From: Congeria kusceri
Taxonomy: Eukaryota > Mollusca > Bivalvia > Myida > Dreissenidae
NCBI GenBank assembly: GCA_027627225.1
Contig: CM051029.1
Location: 25,242,851-25,306,850 of the forward strand
Direction: 5' to 3'
DNA: 64,000 nt
The notes below the pieces were generated by a model. That model was not told the DNA's origin. It worked only from the letters and a program-made list of their open reading frames with translations, and ran no database searches. Below, one piece after another: positions 34,501-49,500 of the stretch. Numbering within the stretch: the first letter of the stretch is position 1; each line of letters starts with the position of its first letter. Made by a program: the position numbers and the translations under genes.

Positions 34501-37500
34501 TAATGAAACTTTATACATAGATACCTTACATCGAGACCTCGTTTGGAATTGCATATGGGGTGGGTGGGGTCAAGGTCAAGGTCACCGTTACTAAAAAATA
34601 GAAAAACGGTTTCCGCTCAATTACTTGAGAACGCATCGAGATATTTTAAAGAAACTACATACATTGATACCTTATATTGAGACCTCGCTTGTGATTGCAT
34701 AAGGGGGTGGTGGGGTCACGGTCAAGATTACTAAAATCAGAAAAACGGTCTCCGCTCAATAACTTGAGAACGCATTGAGATATTTTAATGACACTTCATA
34801 CATAGATACCTTATATTCAGACCTCGCTTGGGATAGCATATGGGATGGGTGGGATTAAGGTCAAGGTCACCATTACTAAAGATAGAAAAAACGGTTTCAG
34901 CACATTAACTTGAGAATGCATCAAGATATTTTAATGAAACATCGTACATATATACCTTATATCGAGACCTCGGTTGGGATTGCATATGGGGTGGGTGGGG
35001 TTAAGGTCACCGTTGCTAAAAATAGAAAAAGAAACAGTTTCAGCTCAATAACTTGAGAACGCAGCGAGATATTTTAATGAAACTTCATACATAGATACCT
35101 TATATTGAGACCTCTCTTGGGATTTATATGGGGTTGGTGGGGTCAAGGTCACCATTACTAAAAATAGAAAAACGGTTTCTGCTCAATAACTTGAGAACGC
35201 ATCGAGATATTTTAATGACACTTCATACATAGATACCATATATTGAGACCTCGCTTGGGATTGCATATTAAATTTTTTTTCATAACAATTGCACATATTC
35301 ACAACTTGCCTGCAAGTCGGGTGTCATACATGTTTTACAAACATCTCTTGTTATTTTGTGTGTTTCGTCTGTTGTGTGTGTGTGTCATTGAGTCAGTTAA
35401 CACTTTCAACACTGGGCACAATTCCTGTCCAATGAATATTTAGTGACTTGTGGCTTACTTGTTAAGTGACTAATGGGCTCCTGCTTTTCCACCAGACGTG
35501 TTTTAAAAAGTTTGTTTAAAGCCCAAGATATAATTCGTCCGATGTATGTGCCTGTGTCAGTGCGTCAGTTAACACTTCAAACCCTGGGCAGAATTCAACC
35601 AAATTAAACAGAAATCATCCTTGGGTATTAGAGAAATCCATACAAGTAAATAGTGTAATTGTCTACATTGCTGGTATGGCATGATACATGATCTAACATC
35701 TGCAAAATCATTATGCACAGTGTCAAGTTATGAATTTTATCAAAAGTACCAATTCGCTCCTTGTATTTGTTCGCCACCAAAAAACAAAAATGACTGCTTG
35801 TAGACAGACTTCAGTTTCACTTTGTACATTTTGAGCATTCTTGTTTTACTGTTGCCAGTTATACACGCAATTTCTCTAGTAAATGCCATGCATTTGTAAA
35901 TCGCAACTAACCCAAGCCCATGCTTGATTTTGTAGCAGTATTTTACCATTTATCTGTACTAATTTTAAAAAACAAACTCAAATGCTTTTATTTTGCTATT
36001 TCTACAACTTTAATTTTTCTGGGTCTAAAATGATGAAATGTTTAGATCGAATGTCCGTTATTAATGGCCAGGATGACTTCGATGAGGTTCGACTGAATTT
36101 TTAATTATACCCCCACAAACGAAGTTTAGGGGGGGGGGGTATATAGGAGTAAGCTTGTCGGTCCGTCGGTCTGTCGGTCTGTTGGTTTTTCGTTTCCGGA
36201 TGATAACTCAAGAAAGGCTTGACATATTCAAATAATTTTTGGTACACGTGTGTATCATCATAGAATACAGGTCAAGTTCGATGTTGGTTACAAACCACTA
36301 AAGTCTGACAGAGTTATGGCCCTCTTTGACTTAAAATTCCTTACAAACAAGATTTCCAGACGATAACTCAAGAATGGCTTGACATATTCAAATAATTCTT
36401 GGTATACATGTGTATCATCATAAAATACGGGTCAAGTTCGACTTTGTTTACAAACCACTAACTTTTGACAGAGTTATGGCCCTTTATTTGACTTTAATTC
36501 CCTAAAAACCTAGTTTCCTGACGATAACTCAACAATGGCTTGACATATTTAAATAATTATTTGTACACATGTGTAGCATCATAAAATACAGGTCAAGTTC
36601 GACTTTGGTTACAAACCACTAAATTTTGACACAGTTATGGCCCGTTTTTTACTTAAATTTCCGAAAAACATGGACAATAACTCATGAAAGGCCTCACGTA
36701 TTTAAATTATTTTTGGTACATAGGTGTATCATCATAAAATACAGATCCCGTTCAATTACAAACTACTAAATGTTGACAGACTTATGGCTTCTATTGAAAT
36801 TAAATTTTTCCAAATACACTGTTGACCATTCACAAATTAATGCAACTCTGGCAACCAAAAGCTTGAAAAACTAGCAAACTTTAAAAATAAAAATTTAACA
36901 GAAATATTCCTTGGGTGACCTGCTTCCAAATTGCTTAAAATAATAAAATTCAGTTTAAGCCTTCGTTATCGGCCGTTTTGTTCAAAACATAAGGAGTCAC
37001 AAACTAGACAAAATAAAATTTGATGTTAGCAGGTATGTGTAAGAAAAAAAATCAACAAAAAAACAAACAATTGTCAATTAAGTTTCTAGTATAATTTCTT
37101 GAGGGGAGAATAGATACATTAGAGTTTTGGCTACGAAATTGGAAATTACATAGCCCTAGTTTGAGGTTAGACATTTATGTTTGACACAGGGCTCTTGCCG
37201 TCAATCTACGTTTGGGTAGCAACCCAGGGCCACTTTGGCCCTCTTGTATTATGTTTGAGTGTATTTTAACTTTGTATTGTTTAATGGGCATGAAAGCGTA
37301 TAAATTCTGTTTGTTACTGGTTTAATGTATTCTTATCTTGATTGTGTATATAAGCACTGTTAAAGAAATTCAGGTGTAAATGAAATAATATCTCTTGCTA
37401 ATGACACTACAGTTTTGAAGCGGAATGTTAAAACAATTGTCAACATACAAAACCACAATCATAAATCCCTAAACACATTCTTCTGTAGTAGATCTTTGGC

Positions 37501-40500
37501 AAAGAGTTTTTATCAATGCGTCTTTGACCCTTTCTGTGGAAAACAAAGCAAAAACTTTTGCAGAAATAATATGCTATAAAAACGGTCTATGATCCAGCGA
37601 GTTATCATTGAGTTTAAAAACCAATTAGTAGAAACTACAATATTTCGAATAGCTTGACGAATGTGATGGCCCTCCCCAGCGAATTCCTTTGTGTAAAATT
37701 GTCATGCTAAACCATATAATAGATTTGTAATACCTTCTGGTATGTTCGTGACATGTAAGTTACTTACAGGTTATGAATAAATGTGTTCGATTAAAAATTT
37801 ACTGCTTTATAATTGGGTCAAGATTGTATGTTTTCTTTCCTGATTTTAAGATCAAAATCAAAGTTTGCAACTTTATGAACATAAATCTATTTATTGTCGC
37901 AACATTATTCATAAAATACACTTCTTAAGTTTAAATAATTTTTCAAGGATATTTAAGAAGACTGGCCATGGTTTCATATCTCTTCTAAATGGCAAAGTAT
38001 ATTACTGGCTCTTTCATATGCTACGAGAGATTTAACCGACTTAGACCACAGATAGTAAATTGTTTGCTTTACTGTATAGAAAATAACTGACAAAGACCTA
38101 TATAATAACTCGATACCATAATTATTGTCCAATGACAAGCAAAGTGCTCCCTTCATGGTTCGGGCCGACTAGCTCAGTTGGTAGAGCGCTGGACTACAAA
38201 TCCGAGGATAGCGGGTTCGATTCCCAGCCCGGCCACATAACTTATGTGGGGATTGGTCATGAAATTATTTCTACGGCCATTCTCCCCCTAACGCTGATTC
38301 AAGTAGGGCAGTTGTCAGTTACTGACATAAGTATGTGCACTTAGTACTGGTAAACCAGCTTCCCCAGGAAAAGTGTGAGTAGGTTAACTGACCGCCGTTA
38401 TATGACGGAAATATTGTTGAATACGGCAAAAAATCCAAACAAACAAACTCTTCATGGTCATTTTGTGTAGAAATTTACCAGCAGCATTCCTATATGACAA
38501 ACAACGATAGACAAACACAGCATTAGCTGTTTAATTATAAAAAAAAATCCTCAGTAATTTACCATAGTTATAACAACAACATCAACCACAATTACAGTAG
38601 TAATCCACCCCATCGAAGATTGCGGAGTATATTGGTTTAATGTGGGTCTGTCTGTCGGTCTATTGGTAGACCACTTCCGTTTCGGTTTCTGGTTTTCATA
38701 TCTGTAAGTTCAATAGTTTTCATCCGATCTTAAAATGATTTCATGAACAATTTTATCGGCATAAAATCTAGGCCAAGTTCGATTATCAGCCAAATCGCCC
38801 CAGGATTTGTGGAGTTATGGCTCGTGAATTATCTAAAATTTGCCGTTTTAGCAGTTACGCTCTCTAATGCCCTTACAAATAAGGAACTGCCGCCTGACTG
38901 CATCTGTTTTATCCAAAATCGGGCAAAATTGGACCGTGCTTGCCAGGACGTTGCAATTTGGCGGTGGCAGCTGAAAATTTTGCTCATTGGCCGCCGCACG
39001 TCATAGTTCAAGAAATACTTAGAATGTTAACGGCGACAGGCAATTTATTTTGGGGTCGGGGAGTTCGAAAACACGTTGGCACCGTCCGATTGCTGGACAG
39101 TATTTTCTTGGGGATCCGGTGGCCATATGATTTTTCTGCTTTTAAAACATCCTCCAATTTCAACGGCGAATGTGCGGGTGCCCGCAAAGGCACCGGCCGA
39201 TGTAGTTATCGTCAGGGTATCGGGCGGTGCCTTACAGTCACCAGGCGGCCCCTGTTTTGTTGGGCATCGGCTGCGAACTTACATTGACTGGATACCTTTT
39301 TCAATACATTTTAGTTGCAGTCATCTACAATCCTGCGTGTCGACCGTTCGATTCACATATTCACCGCACGGGTGCCGTCCGATCATCGGCCAGTAGCCGC
39401 TTGTTGCTCAAACTGCTTGTTCCCCATGTCAGTCAGTGAAAATCGTCCGGTTCCCGCTTTGTGACCACGCAAGGCAAACAATACATAAATCAAGCGGCAC
39501 CTGTCAAATTCCAAAAATTGCCGATGCTTTACCGTTCGTTACAATCGGACGTCGCCCGTTTGTCCAACAGTTTTCATATAATCTTCACCAAACTTTATGA
39601 AAATGTTTGAGGTTATTATATCTTTGCCAAGTTCGATGATTACCAAACCACCCCAGGAACTGCAGAGTTATGGCCCTTGATTTCTCTAAAATTACCCTTT
39701 TAAGCAGTTTTTGCTCCCTATGTCCAACATTTCTCATCCGATCACCGCCAAACTTGATATTTAAGCTTTTAACCTAGAGGGGGCATAACTGTTTTACAAA
39801 ACAGCTCTTGTTGATACATGAATTTGTCAGGCAAATTTAACAAATTAGCATTGTTAGAAAATAAGTGCAGGAATTAATGAAAATTATTATATATCAGACA
39901 AGTGTACATAGTTATGTTAAATAATGCACTATACGTATCATAGTTTTGCAAATAGTATTCATGCTAGGCAAATGAAGTAAAAGTAACTTGAACTCGTTGA
40001 CATTTTGACGTATTATGAGACTTCTTTCACCACATTTTATTCATAGAAAGATGTTAAAGGGGGTATATACGATTACAGTCTCAATATTCGATCAGCATCA
40101 CATATTTTAAAAACACAATTGATAGGACGAATATGATGGAGGAAAGTTAAAATATAATTAGTTATATGTACAATAATGTTTTTGCGATAGGATTCTTTAT
40201 AATGACAAATGTATTCCTAGCGCCATGCCGATACCGACATGTTTAATCGTATTTGTCGGTGAAACACCGCATGAATACCATTTGAAACATCAGCATAGAA
40301 AATGAAATATGCACTATTTACATGGATAAATCGTGTCAATTTAGCATGTGCTATACGCAGTGAACCGTTTATAGTGAGGCCCAAACCCAAAACTAAACGC
40401 TTTATAGATTGAGTCTGTAACACTGTAATGGAATTATTGCATTTACGAAAGGACTGCAAAGACGTGTTGTTACTGACAAAATTGTGGAACAGGCTTATAA

Positions 40501-43500
40501 ATCATGTGTGAAACAATACAAAGATGCATTTGTAAATTGTAGTTTAATATTAATATAATAATGTATTCATATCAGTCTTATCATTGCGGATGGAGGACCC
40601 TCTATTTTAAACCACCACTCAAAATCCCGTTATATAAACACATGTTCACGAAAAGTGCGTTCTTTGATTGTAATTACCGCTGCCTTGTATTGATAGGCTC
40701 TGTCAGTGTCTTAAGTCAACTTACAACGAATATTGGGGTTTTCCCAAAATAGTACATGTCTAATGTATATGAATGGGTTTTCGACTGGAATACGAACAGT
40801 ATTTTAACGGCGTAAAGCTCTAATTTCAAATATTTGGATATCAGTTCTTCAGAACCTTTATTCTAGTTTTTTATTCATCAACGTTTTATCGGTGTTATTT
40901 TACTTTCATATTTTTTTGTATGAAAATTTGATAAAATCGTACATACCCCTTTAAATATTTTTAAAGATTGAATAACATGTAATGGAGAAGTTGATAGAAA
41001 TGTGCAGTTATAATTAATTCTTAATAAAACGCAAGAGCCATTCAAATATGAATTAACATGCACAGTATGTTTGTAAATATAAATTCCCCGTTTATTGAAA
41101 TTCTCGGGTTTATGATTCTTCGGACGCTAATGGATGAATGAACATTAACACAGATATACCGCGCGCTATTTTTAGAATGATTCACCTTTTGAATACTCTA
41201 GAATAGACCATTTCATACCGATCTTCGCCGAATATCTTGGTATAACTCCGAAACCAACCAGAGCACAATCATTCTCAGATATCGGTCAACCAATGGGATC
41301 ATTTTCATTGCTATTCATAGAGCGTGCCACTGATGTAGGCTAAAGAAAATAATTATTTCATTATGTAAAACAAGAAATGTCTTTAAAAAAGACAATCGGC
41401 GTTGAAATTAATATTGAGATGTCATTTAAAAATTACCTAAACAGACGGCCAAAATGATCGGTTACGTGACTTCTCAGACCCCAGATATTTTGGTCCCCAC
41501 CAATATTAGGAGACTTATTGGACTCCAGATTTTTCGGACACTGTAAGAAAACTTCTCGGACTCAAACGTTAATTTGAGATAAATTTATTAATTTAAAAAT
41601 TAAATAAAATTATCATCAATATCTATGCTGTGAATAAACCAATCATACAGCTCCATGTTTCCGCCAATGATAGAATAACCAAAATAATTTAGGTTAACAT
41701 AATTGTTATCTGAATTTGTCAAGCCGATTTAACAAATTAACAATGTAAGAAAATAATTTCGGGAATGAATTACAATTATTATGTATCAGACGAGTCTATA
41801 TAGTTATTTATAGTACCGGTAATATACCATTCATGTAAGTTATCTAATATAATAACGATTTGAAGTCAAATAAGCATTTATGCTGTGTATCCCAATAAAA
41901 AGCAATAGTCAGGGAACATTCAACGATTTTTGAAATGTTAAGACTTTATTTTTGATAACGCAAATATAAAAATTCATAAGACTATGACGATTTTAAATTA
42001 TATCAGTAGAAATATTATATTTCAAGGGTTCCTGTGTATAATTAGTACTGCAAATTGTGTATTCTTGCTCATCGAATAACAATTCGACGTATTCCGAATC
42101 TTCTTTAATAACATGTTATCTATTGTAAATGTAGCATCTTTTTACAGATTAAATAATATCTACTGGAGAAGTTGATAGAAAAATGCAATTATAAATAATC
42201 GTTAATAAATCGTAACCACAATTTAAATAAATTAACAGTAAGTTTGTAAATATAAATTTCACATTTATTTATATGTTTAGGTTTATGATTCTCTGAACGC
42301 TATTATTGATGCATGTATATTAACACAGCTATACACTGTTTCCAGCTACGCGCGCTATTTTTAGAATGAACTACTGTTTCTGGAATGTGAAGAACTCGCT
42401 AGAATCACTGGGCTACATGGAACGGCAACTCTGTGAATGAGATTTATGAATGGGAACATTGCATAATTGCTATTTATAGAGCGTAGCGCTTATATAAATG
42501 TAAGCTAAACAAAATAGTTATTTCGTTACGTGAATGAATATAGCATTCTGTTTATGGCATACAATGAGAAAATACGTTTCATAATAAGCCTCAGTTCTAG
42601 AGCATATATCGAGGATATATTTTTAACTTCATTTTAACCGCTTATGTAAACAATTATGTAAAGTTTTAATCCTCAAAAGTATGCAACAGTTATTGGTATA
42701 CGTGAAACTATTGTTTAACATTTGCATTCCCTAAAATTAGAAAATGTAATTCTATTGGCATTCAATGTTCCCGCTGCATAATTATCGCAAGAAATATAGG
42801 TCAAAAGTGATCTTAGACAGCTACGCCGAAAAACGCATGGATTTTATGTTGTCGACGTAGCTTTCTTGTTCGTGTCCACCAATTTAATTTACACCACGTG
42901 ATCAGGATATGGTCACGTGGTTGTTGGTACCGACAGTGATTTCATGAGCTCTGCTAGGAATCCGTCAAATCTGTGTGCGGGGGTTAGATGCATATCTCGT
43001 TTTAAATAATACAGAGGCATTTGACGCATTCCTATGGTAACAAAAATCATTATTTTAATCGTCATTATTTTAATCGTCATTATTTTAATCGTCATTATTT
43101 TAATCGTCATCTTTTATCTATGGACAGTGACAATATGACTCAGAAAATTTATTTTTGTCATTTGTATGAACATACACCATCAACCTAAGTTTACAAACTT
43201 TATATATTGAGTAGCCCAATGTGCCGATTAACTTTTAATTTTGTATGGAACACGTAATGAAAACTGCTCAGTTGTCTACCTCTCGTCGAGAAGAATGCAA
43301 TATTGTAACTTTCTTACTAACATTTTGTTAATTGATTTTATGGAAAATACATTTCTCGAAAATACTGTAAATTGAATTCAGTTTAATTTGCGTTTGAAAG
43401 TAGCATACATTAAGCCTAATTTTGGTTAAAGGGACTATGTCAACAAAAAGGGCCTCAAGGGGATAATTTCCTTTAAAAATATAAAATTAAAATATTGATA

Positions 43501-46500
43501 ATGGCATACAATAACGGTTTAAATAAGGTGTATATAATGGGGAAAGCGTTTTTGCATTCTGAGAAAATGTTTGTTATAATGTGTCGTGTTTGTTTTGCCC
43601 TTTTCATGTTTACAATTTGACACCAGAATTGTGAACATTTTGTATAAACATAGTTCATACACATTTTCTTAACAAGCAGAATAGCGCAGTTGGTTAAAGC
43701 GTCTACTTTCATTTACTTCGTATGGCCCCTGGGTCGTGCGTTCGATACCCGCTAGGGGTTTTCATTTTTAAAAACATTTTTGTTGATTTGTTTTATCAAA
43801 TATCTCATGATGTATTATATTATTCATTATTTATTTTATATACATATCTTAGTACAGCCATATGGAAGAATTTGAGGAAGTATTACAAACACATTTCATC
43901 AGTCAACGTTTTACAGAAACTGTCAACGAAGCATTGGTTTCCTATTGCAAAATAAATTATATAAGATTATAGAAATGCGCTTTACTAGGACATGTAAATT
44001 AATAAAGAATATATAATATAATACATATTGAGATATTATATAAAAAAAATCAGAAATATGTTTTAAAAAAAGCGGGTATCGAGCTCACGACTTAGGAGCC
44101 ATATTAAGAAATAAAAGTATAGACAGCGCTTTAACCAACTGCGCTATTCTGTTTTATAAAGAAACATGTGTACAATGTGGTTATACAAATTAATCACAAT
44201 TCTGACGTAAAATGTTAACCTGACAAGGGCCAAACAAACATATTTTAAAGAAATTACCCCCTTGAAGCCCTTTTAGTTGACACAGTCCCTTTAAAGGAAA
44301 TCGGGAACAGAGAGTGTTTTTTCTTATCCGGAAAATTGCCGACACGACAGAAGACACACATTTAAAACATTTAATTATTCGCGGGCTGACTGGGTTCACC
44401 GAAAGATCCGATTGTGGTCCGGTTGTATTATATCGCAACGTGTTATAAAGTGTTCATCTAAACCTGTCCGATTTTTATGTTTTAAACGGTTGTAATTGTT
44501 ACTGGTTTTTATTTAATTTCATCTGGCCTCAGAATGTTGATCTAGTTAGCCACTGAAACTGAAATAATAACTTGTAATTAAAAGTCTAACCATTATAAAA
44601 ATAAATTTAAATAAATTTAAATCCAAATTGGCCATGTATTTTCTTGTTCATATAAAACAATAATTACGTTCAACGATAGACTGTTAATATTTATTGATAA
44701 TTGTCTGTTTATTGATTTATCCAGTGCGATATCCCTTTTTTAAGTTAACCGTATCATTAAACGTATAGTTGCAAGTTATTTTGTGTCATTAAATTAAAGA
44801 TAATTATTTGCATACATCTAGTTTGCGTAATCTTCACGTTTTGCTATAATGGACGGACTTCTATTTCTTGATTGTTAATTATCGCTAACACGTATATAAG
44901 ATGTTAAAGGTTTCTGAAACACCAATCAGCTTCATTTGGCAAGTAGCTTTGAGATATTAATAATTTTAACGCTATTAACATATAATATCAACAGAAATAT
45001 ATACATTTACTTCAGTTGCGTGTAAAAGTGACTGGGAATGCGACATCTGGAATCCCCACTGTGATTTGCAAACTCAGAATTGCAAAAGAGGTAAACACAT
45101 AAATAACTAAACAACACTCAAGGAACACAGACCTCTGCCGAGGCAGCACAGCATAATGTGGCAATGTGCCCACTCATTGACCAAAAGTAAAGAATCCTTT
45201 ATACAATCATGAACCAAGACGCTGCCACTATTTATTCGTTTGCCTGTTTTTAACTTTCCCAGACCGTTTCATGCAGATAAGTGTTTGCGTTATGATGCTA
45301 TATATCAAATAAACAAATATTAAATATCATGCAAACCATAGCCTACGGGACGAAAGTAACAATTGTTAATTAAAATCTTTCATAGGAAGTTTTAAACGAT
45401 ATTTTAAGTAAACATTGTGATTTGTTTTATCTGTAAAGAACACATCACGAAGGAAATCTAAGTAGTTTATAAGCGAAGATATTCGTTTTGTCGATGATGT
45501 ATAGAGATGCATTAATAAATCTCTATTTTTGTCGTTATTATTCTACAACGAACACGTGTATGTGTGATTGTGAGTCGATTTATAAAAATAATTTATATAT
45601 GTATAATATTTCATAGTGCAATAAGGACGGTCCGTAAATATATCCCAGGCGCTCTATATTGCTTTTAATTCTTTTAAGCCCATTGCACAACTGATGCCGA
45701 GTGTGATGGCGTCCACAGCTGCAATGTTAACAACTACGATGTCTATGGCAACGCCACCGATGGACAGTGCCATGCTAGTAAGTAGCAAGATACAATTCAA
45801 CATTTACAAATATCAAAGAACATGCGAATAAACAACTTGATTTCTATTATTTTTAACGATAAAAGCGGCTGATGAAACCTTAAGAGAAATTATAAATATT
45901 CCTGTCATTAAACGTTATAGGTTAATTCAGAAGTTGGAACTTTTAAAGAATTATAGTATTACGTCAGAAGTTACAAATCTACAACTACTGATTGTTGGTG
46001 TATTAATCATGAAAAAATGATAACGCCGACTTTTTTTATATTTTAGATAATGTCGTTATTCTATTTAGAGCGTATTAACCATATTAGAAAACACAACATT
46101 ATCACTTTTTGTTATGAATATTAAGATAGGTAGATCAAAAGTTGTCTTTCTATATATAGTGAAAAAAACAACAACTTACAAATGTCAATTTTACATGTAT
46201 TTTATCGTCGATATTGCACCGTTATGGCTTTTATGAAATAATCTGGTTGCCGAAAACATTTGCCTAACCAACTATGTTTTACCTATTATCCTATCGGTTG
46301 TATTAGAATAGTTATCTTTGCATCAACTAATTAATGATTACACTAATATTAATCCAGCATAAAGATACATGTATACTGGCGATTGTAGCACTGTTATTTA
46401 TTTCCATTATTTACATCTAGTGACATAATTCTTTCAACAATCAACTGCTAATAACACGTGTCGATATTATAGTATATTGTAGCAACAGCAGCTATAACTG

Positions 46501-49500
46501 TACAAGTATAGATAAGGTGCAATGCGTACAAGGAATATGCAATTGCAAAGAAGGCTACCGTTGGATCGATGGACGTTGTGAATCGGGTAAATGTTTGCGA
46601 AAATGCTTTGCCATTATCATACTTTGTACATTGAACGTCTTGATTATTTATGCTTCTTTAGCAATGTTTTCCTATAACAAATACAATGGTTGACAAATGA
46701 GATAATGACATAACGACATAACTTTCAGTCAATGTATAAATAATTGAAAATATAAAATAACTATTGTAGTTATTGGTAAGCCATGCCAAGGGCACTGGAA
46801 TTGTGGTCAGCAAGGAATCGAAATGTACAATTGGTATGGATACTACGACTTCTTCTACTACTACTCATGTGAGGACGAAACATGCAAATGCAATCCAAAC
46901 ATTTGGAGGGAACAATACGGCGAATGCGTATCGTGTGAGTTTACTTGGTTGATTTCTTTTTTACTGTGCCAGATATTTGTCTAGGTATTGTAATATTTTA
47001 AAACACTTAACTATTTACTGTAAATTAACAATGAAAGATAATCGTCAATACTAGGAAATATAATAATTTTTATGCATTTATATATGTCTTAATATGTTGT
47101 TTCAAGCGCACAAGAATAAACTTGAACAAATAATATATCACGATTCTTTTAAGTTATCATTGGGTTAGTTGTTAGGTATGTATATTCAACTTCTCTCTTT
47201 GTGTTCGAACGAAAATCAAATGTGTACATACATTTTGATTTCAAATCAAATACTGTGTTAAAACTAATTAGCTTTACAAGCTACATATTAAATATTAAAC
47301 TAATCTAAAGGTAAAATATAATTTCGTCACAGAATGTTGTACAAGAGACTATCGTAAATTTTGCGATTATATTTGTTCTGGCATTTGGCAAACTTATTAA
47401 TGCATTTACCAATAAGTATCAAGCATATGTACATGTACATGAATTAGGTGCAGTATGTATTTGCATGACGAAAAGTGTGATATCATTTAAAATGTAAATC
47501 AATATAATTGTTGCTCTTAATATTTTTTCAGCTAAAGGAAAAAGGTGTGACAGAGACTCCGACTGCGGTATTGCGTCCACGACCACCTGTAACAGCGGAA
47601 TTTGCTCCTGTAAACCGGGGTACCTGGAGCAAAACGGTGCATGCGTTTTCGGTAAGACACATAGCAACGCATCGAATTGTCTGATTGAAAAGCTTCCGAA
47701 TGAAGGTCGTGTTGAGATTTTCTGTGTACATAAATTTGGAGCATGCGATCATTTTATCATGTAAATAATAATTGCGTTAGATAACTACCTGCGTAGTTTG
47801 AAGTTTTTATTATGTTCAATGTTTAAAAACGACTGTAATACTAACAATGCTACTCTGTTACGGCAACACACAATATTCAAATGTTTGTACTTTAGTTTAC
47901 TAGTTACGATAAAAAATATTATCTTTTAGTTTGGGATATCGATTGCTTTGCCGATGATGACTGTGGAACTACATTTGTCTGTACCGACGGTAAATGCCGT
48001 TGCCAAGATGGGTTTGGTATTAAATCAATGGATGACGTCAAATGTGGTCAAGGTAAGCGATCTGAAAGAAATAAAAGTATTTTTTTTATTAACCTAGTTT
48101 TAGCATCTCATTTTCTTATATACATGATTGACCGAGAATAATCATGTTCAAACCATATACTAGTATAAAATGAATGATTTTACATAGATGTAGAAGTACA
48201 ATTATTAATTGGCTTAATAGTATGATTAACTTAACACAAAATATTCGTGAAAATATTAGTTTAAGATAGAGGCCAAAATAATCTTTAACAAATTGACGTT
48301 TAATAGTTGCTCTGTTGGAATATCACATATTGTCTAATACTGCGACGTACATGTACCATTTGTTTTTGAAGTGCTTGATACGCCCTGCAATGAGCTTGCC
48401 GTTTGCGAGGATCCTAGCTTGGATATATACATGGACAGGGTGCGTCATCCTGGGAAACACTTCGGTTATTCGGACTATAGGTCCACTTACTGCAACACAG
48501 AGAACATCTGCACTTGCGCACCGGGGTACAAGCGATCTGTCAACGGACTGTGTTGTCAGCCAAGTATGTCAAAATTTGAAAATCATCGATTTACAAAATA
48601 TACAACAGAAAACAACAGCAAGAACAAAAGCAGCAATAAACAAACATAGCTTCTATTTGTTGCTCTGAAAGTCATCGTTATACCTCAAGCACTCAAATTC
48701 CATATTCAAAAGTCTACTTGCACTGTAGTGTACGGTTGATATTTCTAGTCGTAATGAATTGTTAAAATAACTATGTTCTTTGTCTCGGCAAAAATTACAC
48801 CACTTTGTGATGGAGCTTCTTAGCCGATGAAATCTGTGTCATTTGAATATTATACCATTTAGTATTATTCATTTCAGTTTACGGTTCAAACTGTTCATCT
48901 GTAAAAGACTGCAAGGGGGATTCCGACATTTATTCACAGGCTTACTCGTGCTCCAATTACAGCTGGACGTGTGAATGTCACCCCAACTACTTTGTAGACT
49001 ATGGGTCACACTATACAGGCAACAACATCGTGTCTCTGCAAATATGTTTGCCCCGTAAGTGTTTATCAACTTCTAAATGTCACAGACGAGCTAGGCTTTT
49101 CAAATATTAATGATTTATATATAATTGTATTATTTAGATAATCAAAATACAATAAAGCTAAAAGGCAAATGACAATTGGCATTGCAAACAATAATTACAA
49201 AAACGCACCAAGATAGATTTGTAGCTGAATGAACAGCAAAGCAATAAATAAATAGCTAAAACTACTGGCGACGCCAAAAAAAAGAAATAATGTTTTGTTG
49301 AATTAAGAACATAGCTTTAGATTGGACCATTATTCCATATTCTTACATATACAGTTATACACATGTTCATTTTGTTCGGGAATCTCATTTCAGTTATCGG
49401 TAGCCAATGCTACCACGGTACGGTTGATGGGGCAGTGTGCCAGATGGAAGAAAACCCAGATTACAAGTACAACTACTATTCCAACGACATTGTACAATGT

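Larger units (their letters stand above)
43426..44294. mobile_element. TTAA-flanked element with two inverted tRNA-like sequences
   Basis: TTAA (43426-43429) then AGGGACTATGTCAACAAAAA; right end read inward is TTAA (44291-44294) then AGGGACTGTGTCAACTAAAA. Terminal repeats extend about 50 bp with few changes (AGGGCYTCAAGGGGRTAATT is shared). Inside, a tRNA-like sequence near 43676-43758 (plus) and a second near 44071-44151 (minus) form another inverted pair. The whole 0.87 kb unit is a large imperfect palindrome with a central spacer of about 300 bp and no ORF of note. Confidence 0.7.

Noticed and set aside
38162..38235. Functional tRNA with ACA anticodon
   Set aside because: It is the head of a SINE with target-site duplications and a SINE body; stem mismatches.
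38743..39439. Overlapping frames in the GC-rich block (87, 115, 106, 70 codons)
   Set aside because: High GC lowers stop frequency; frames exist on both strands with no domain, inside a repeat element.
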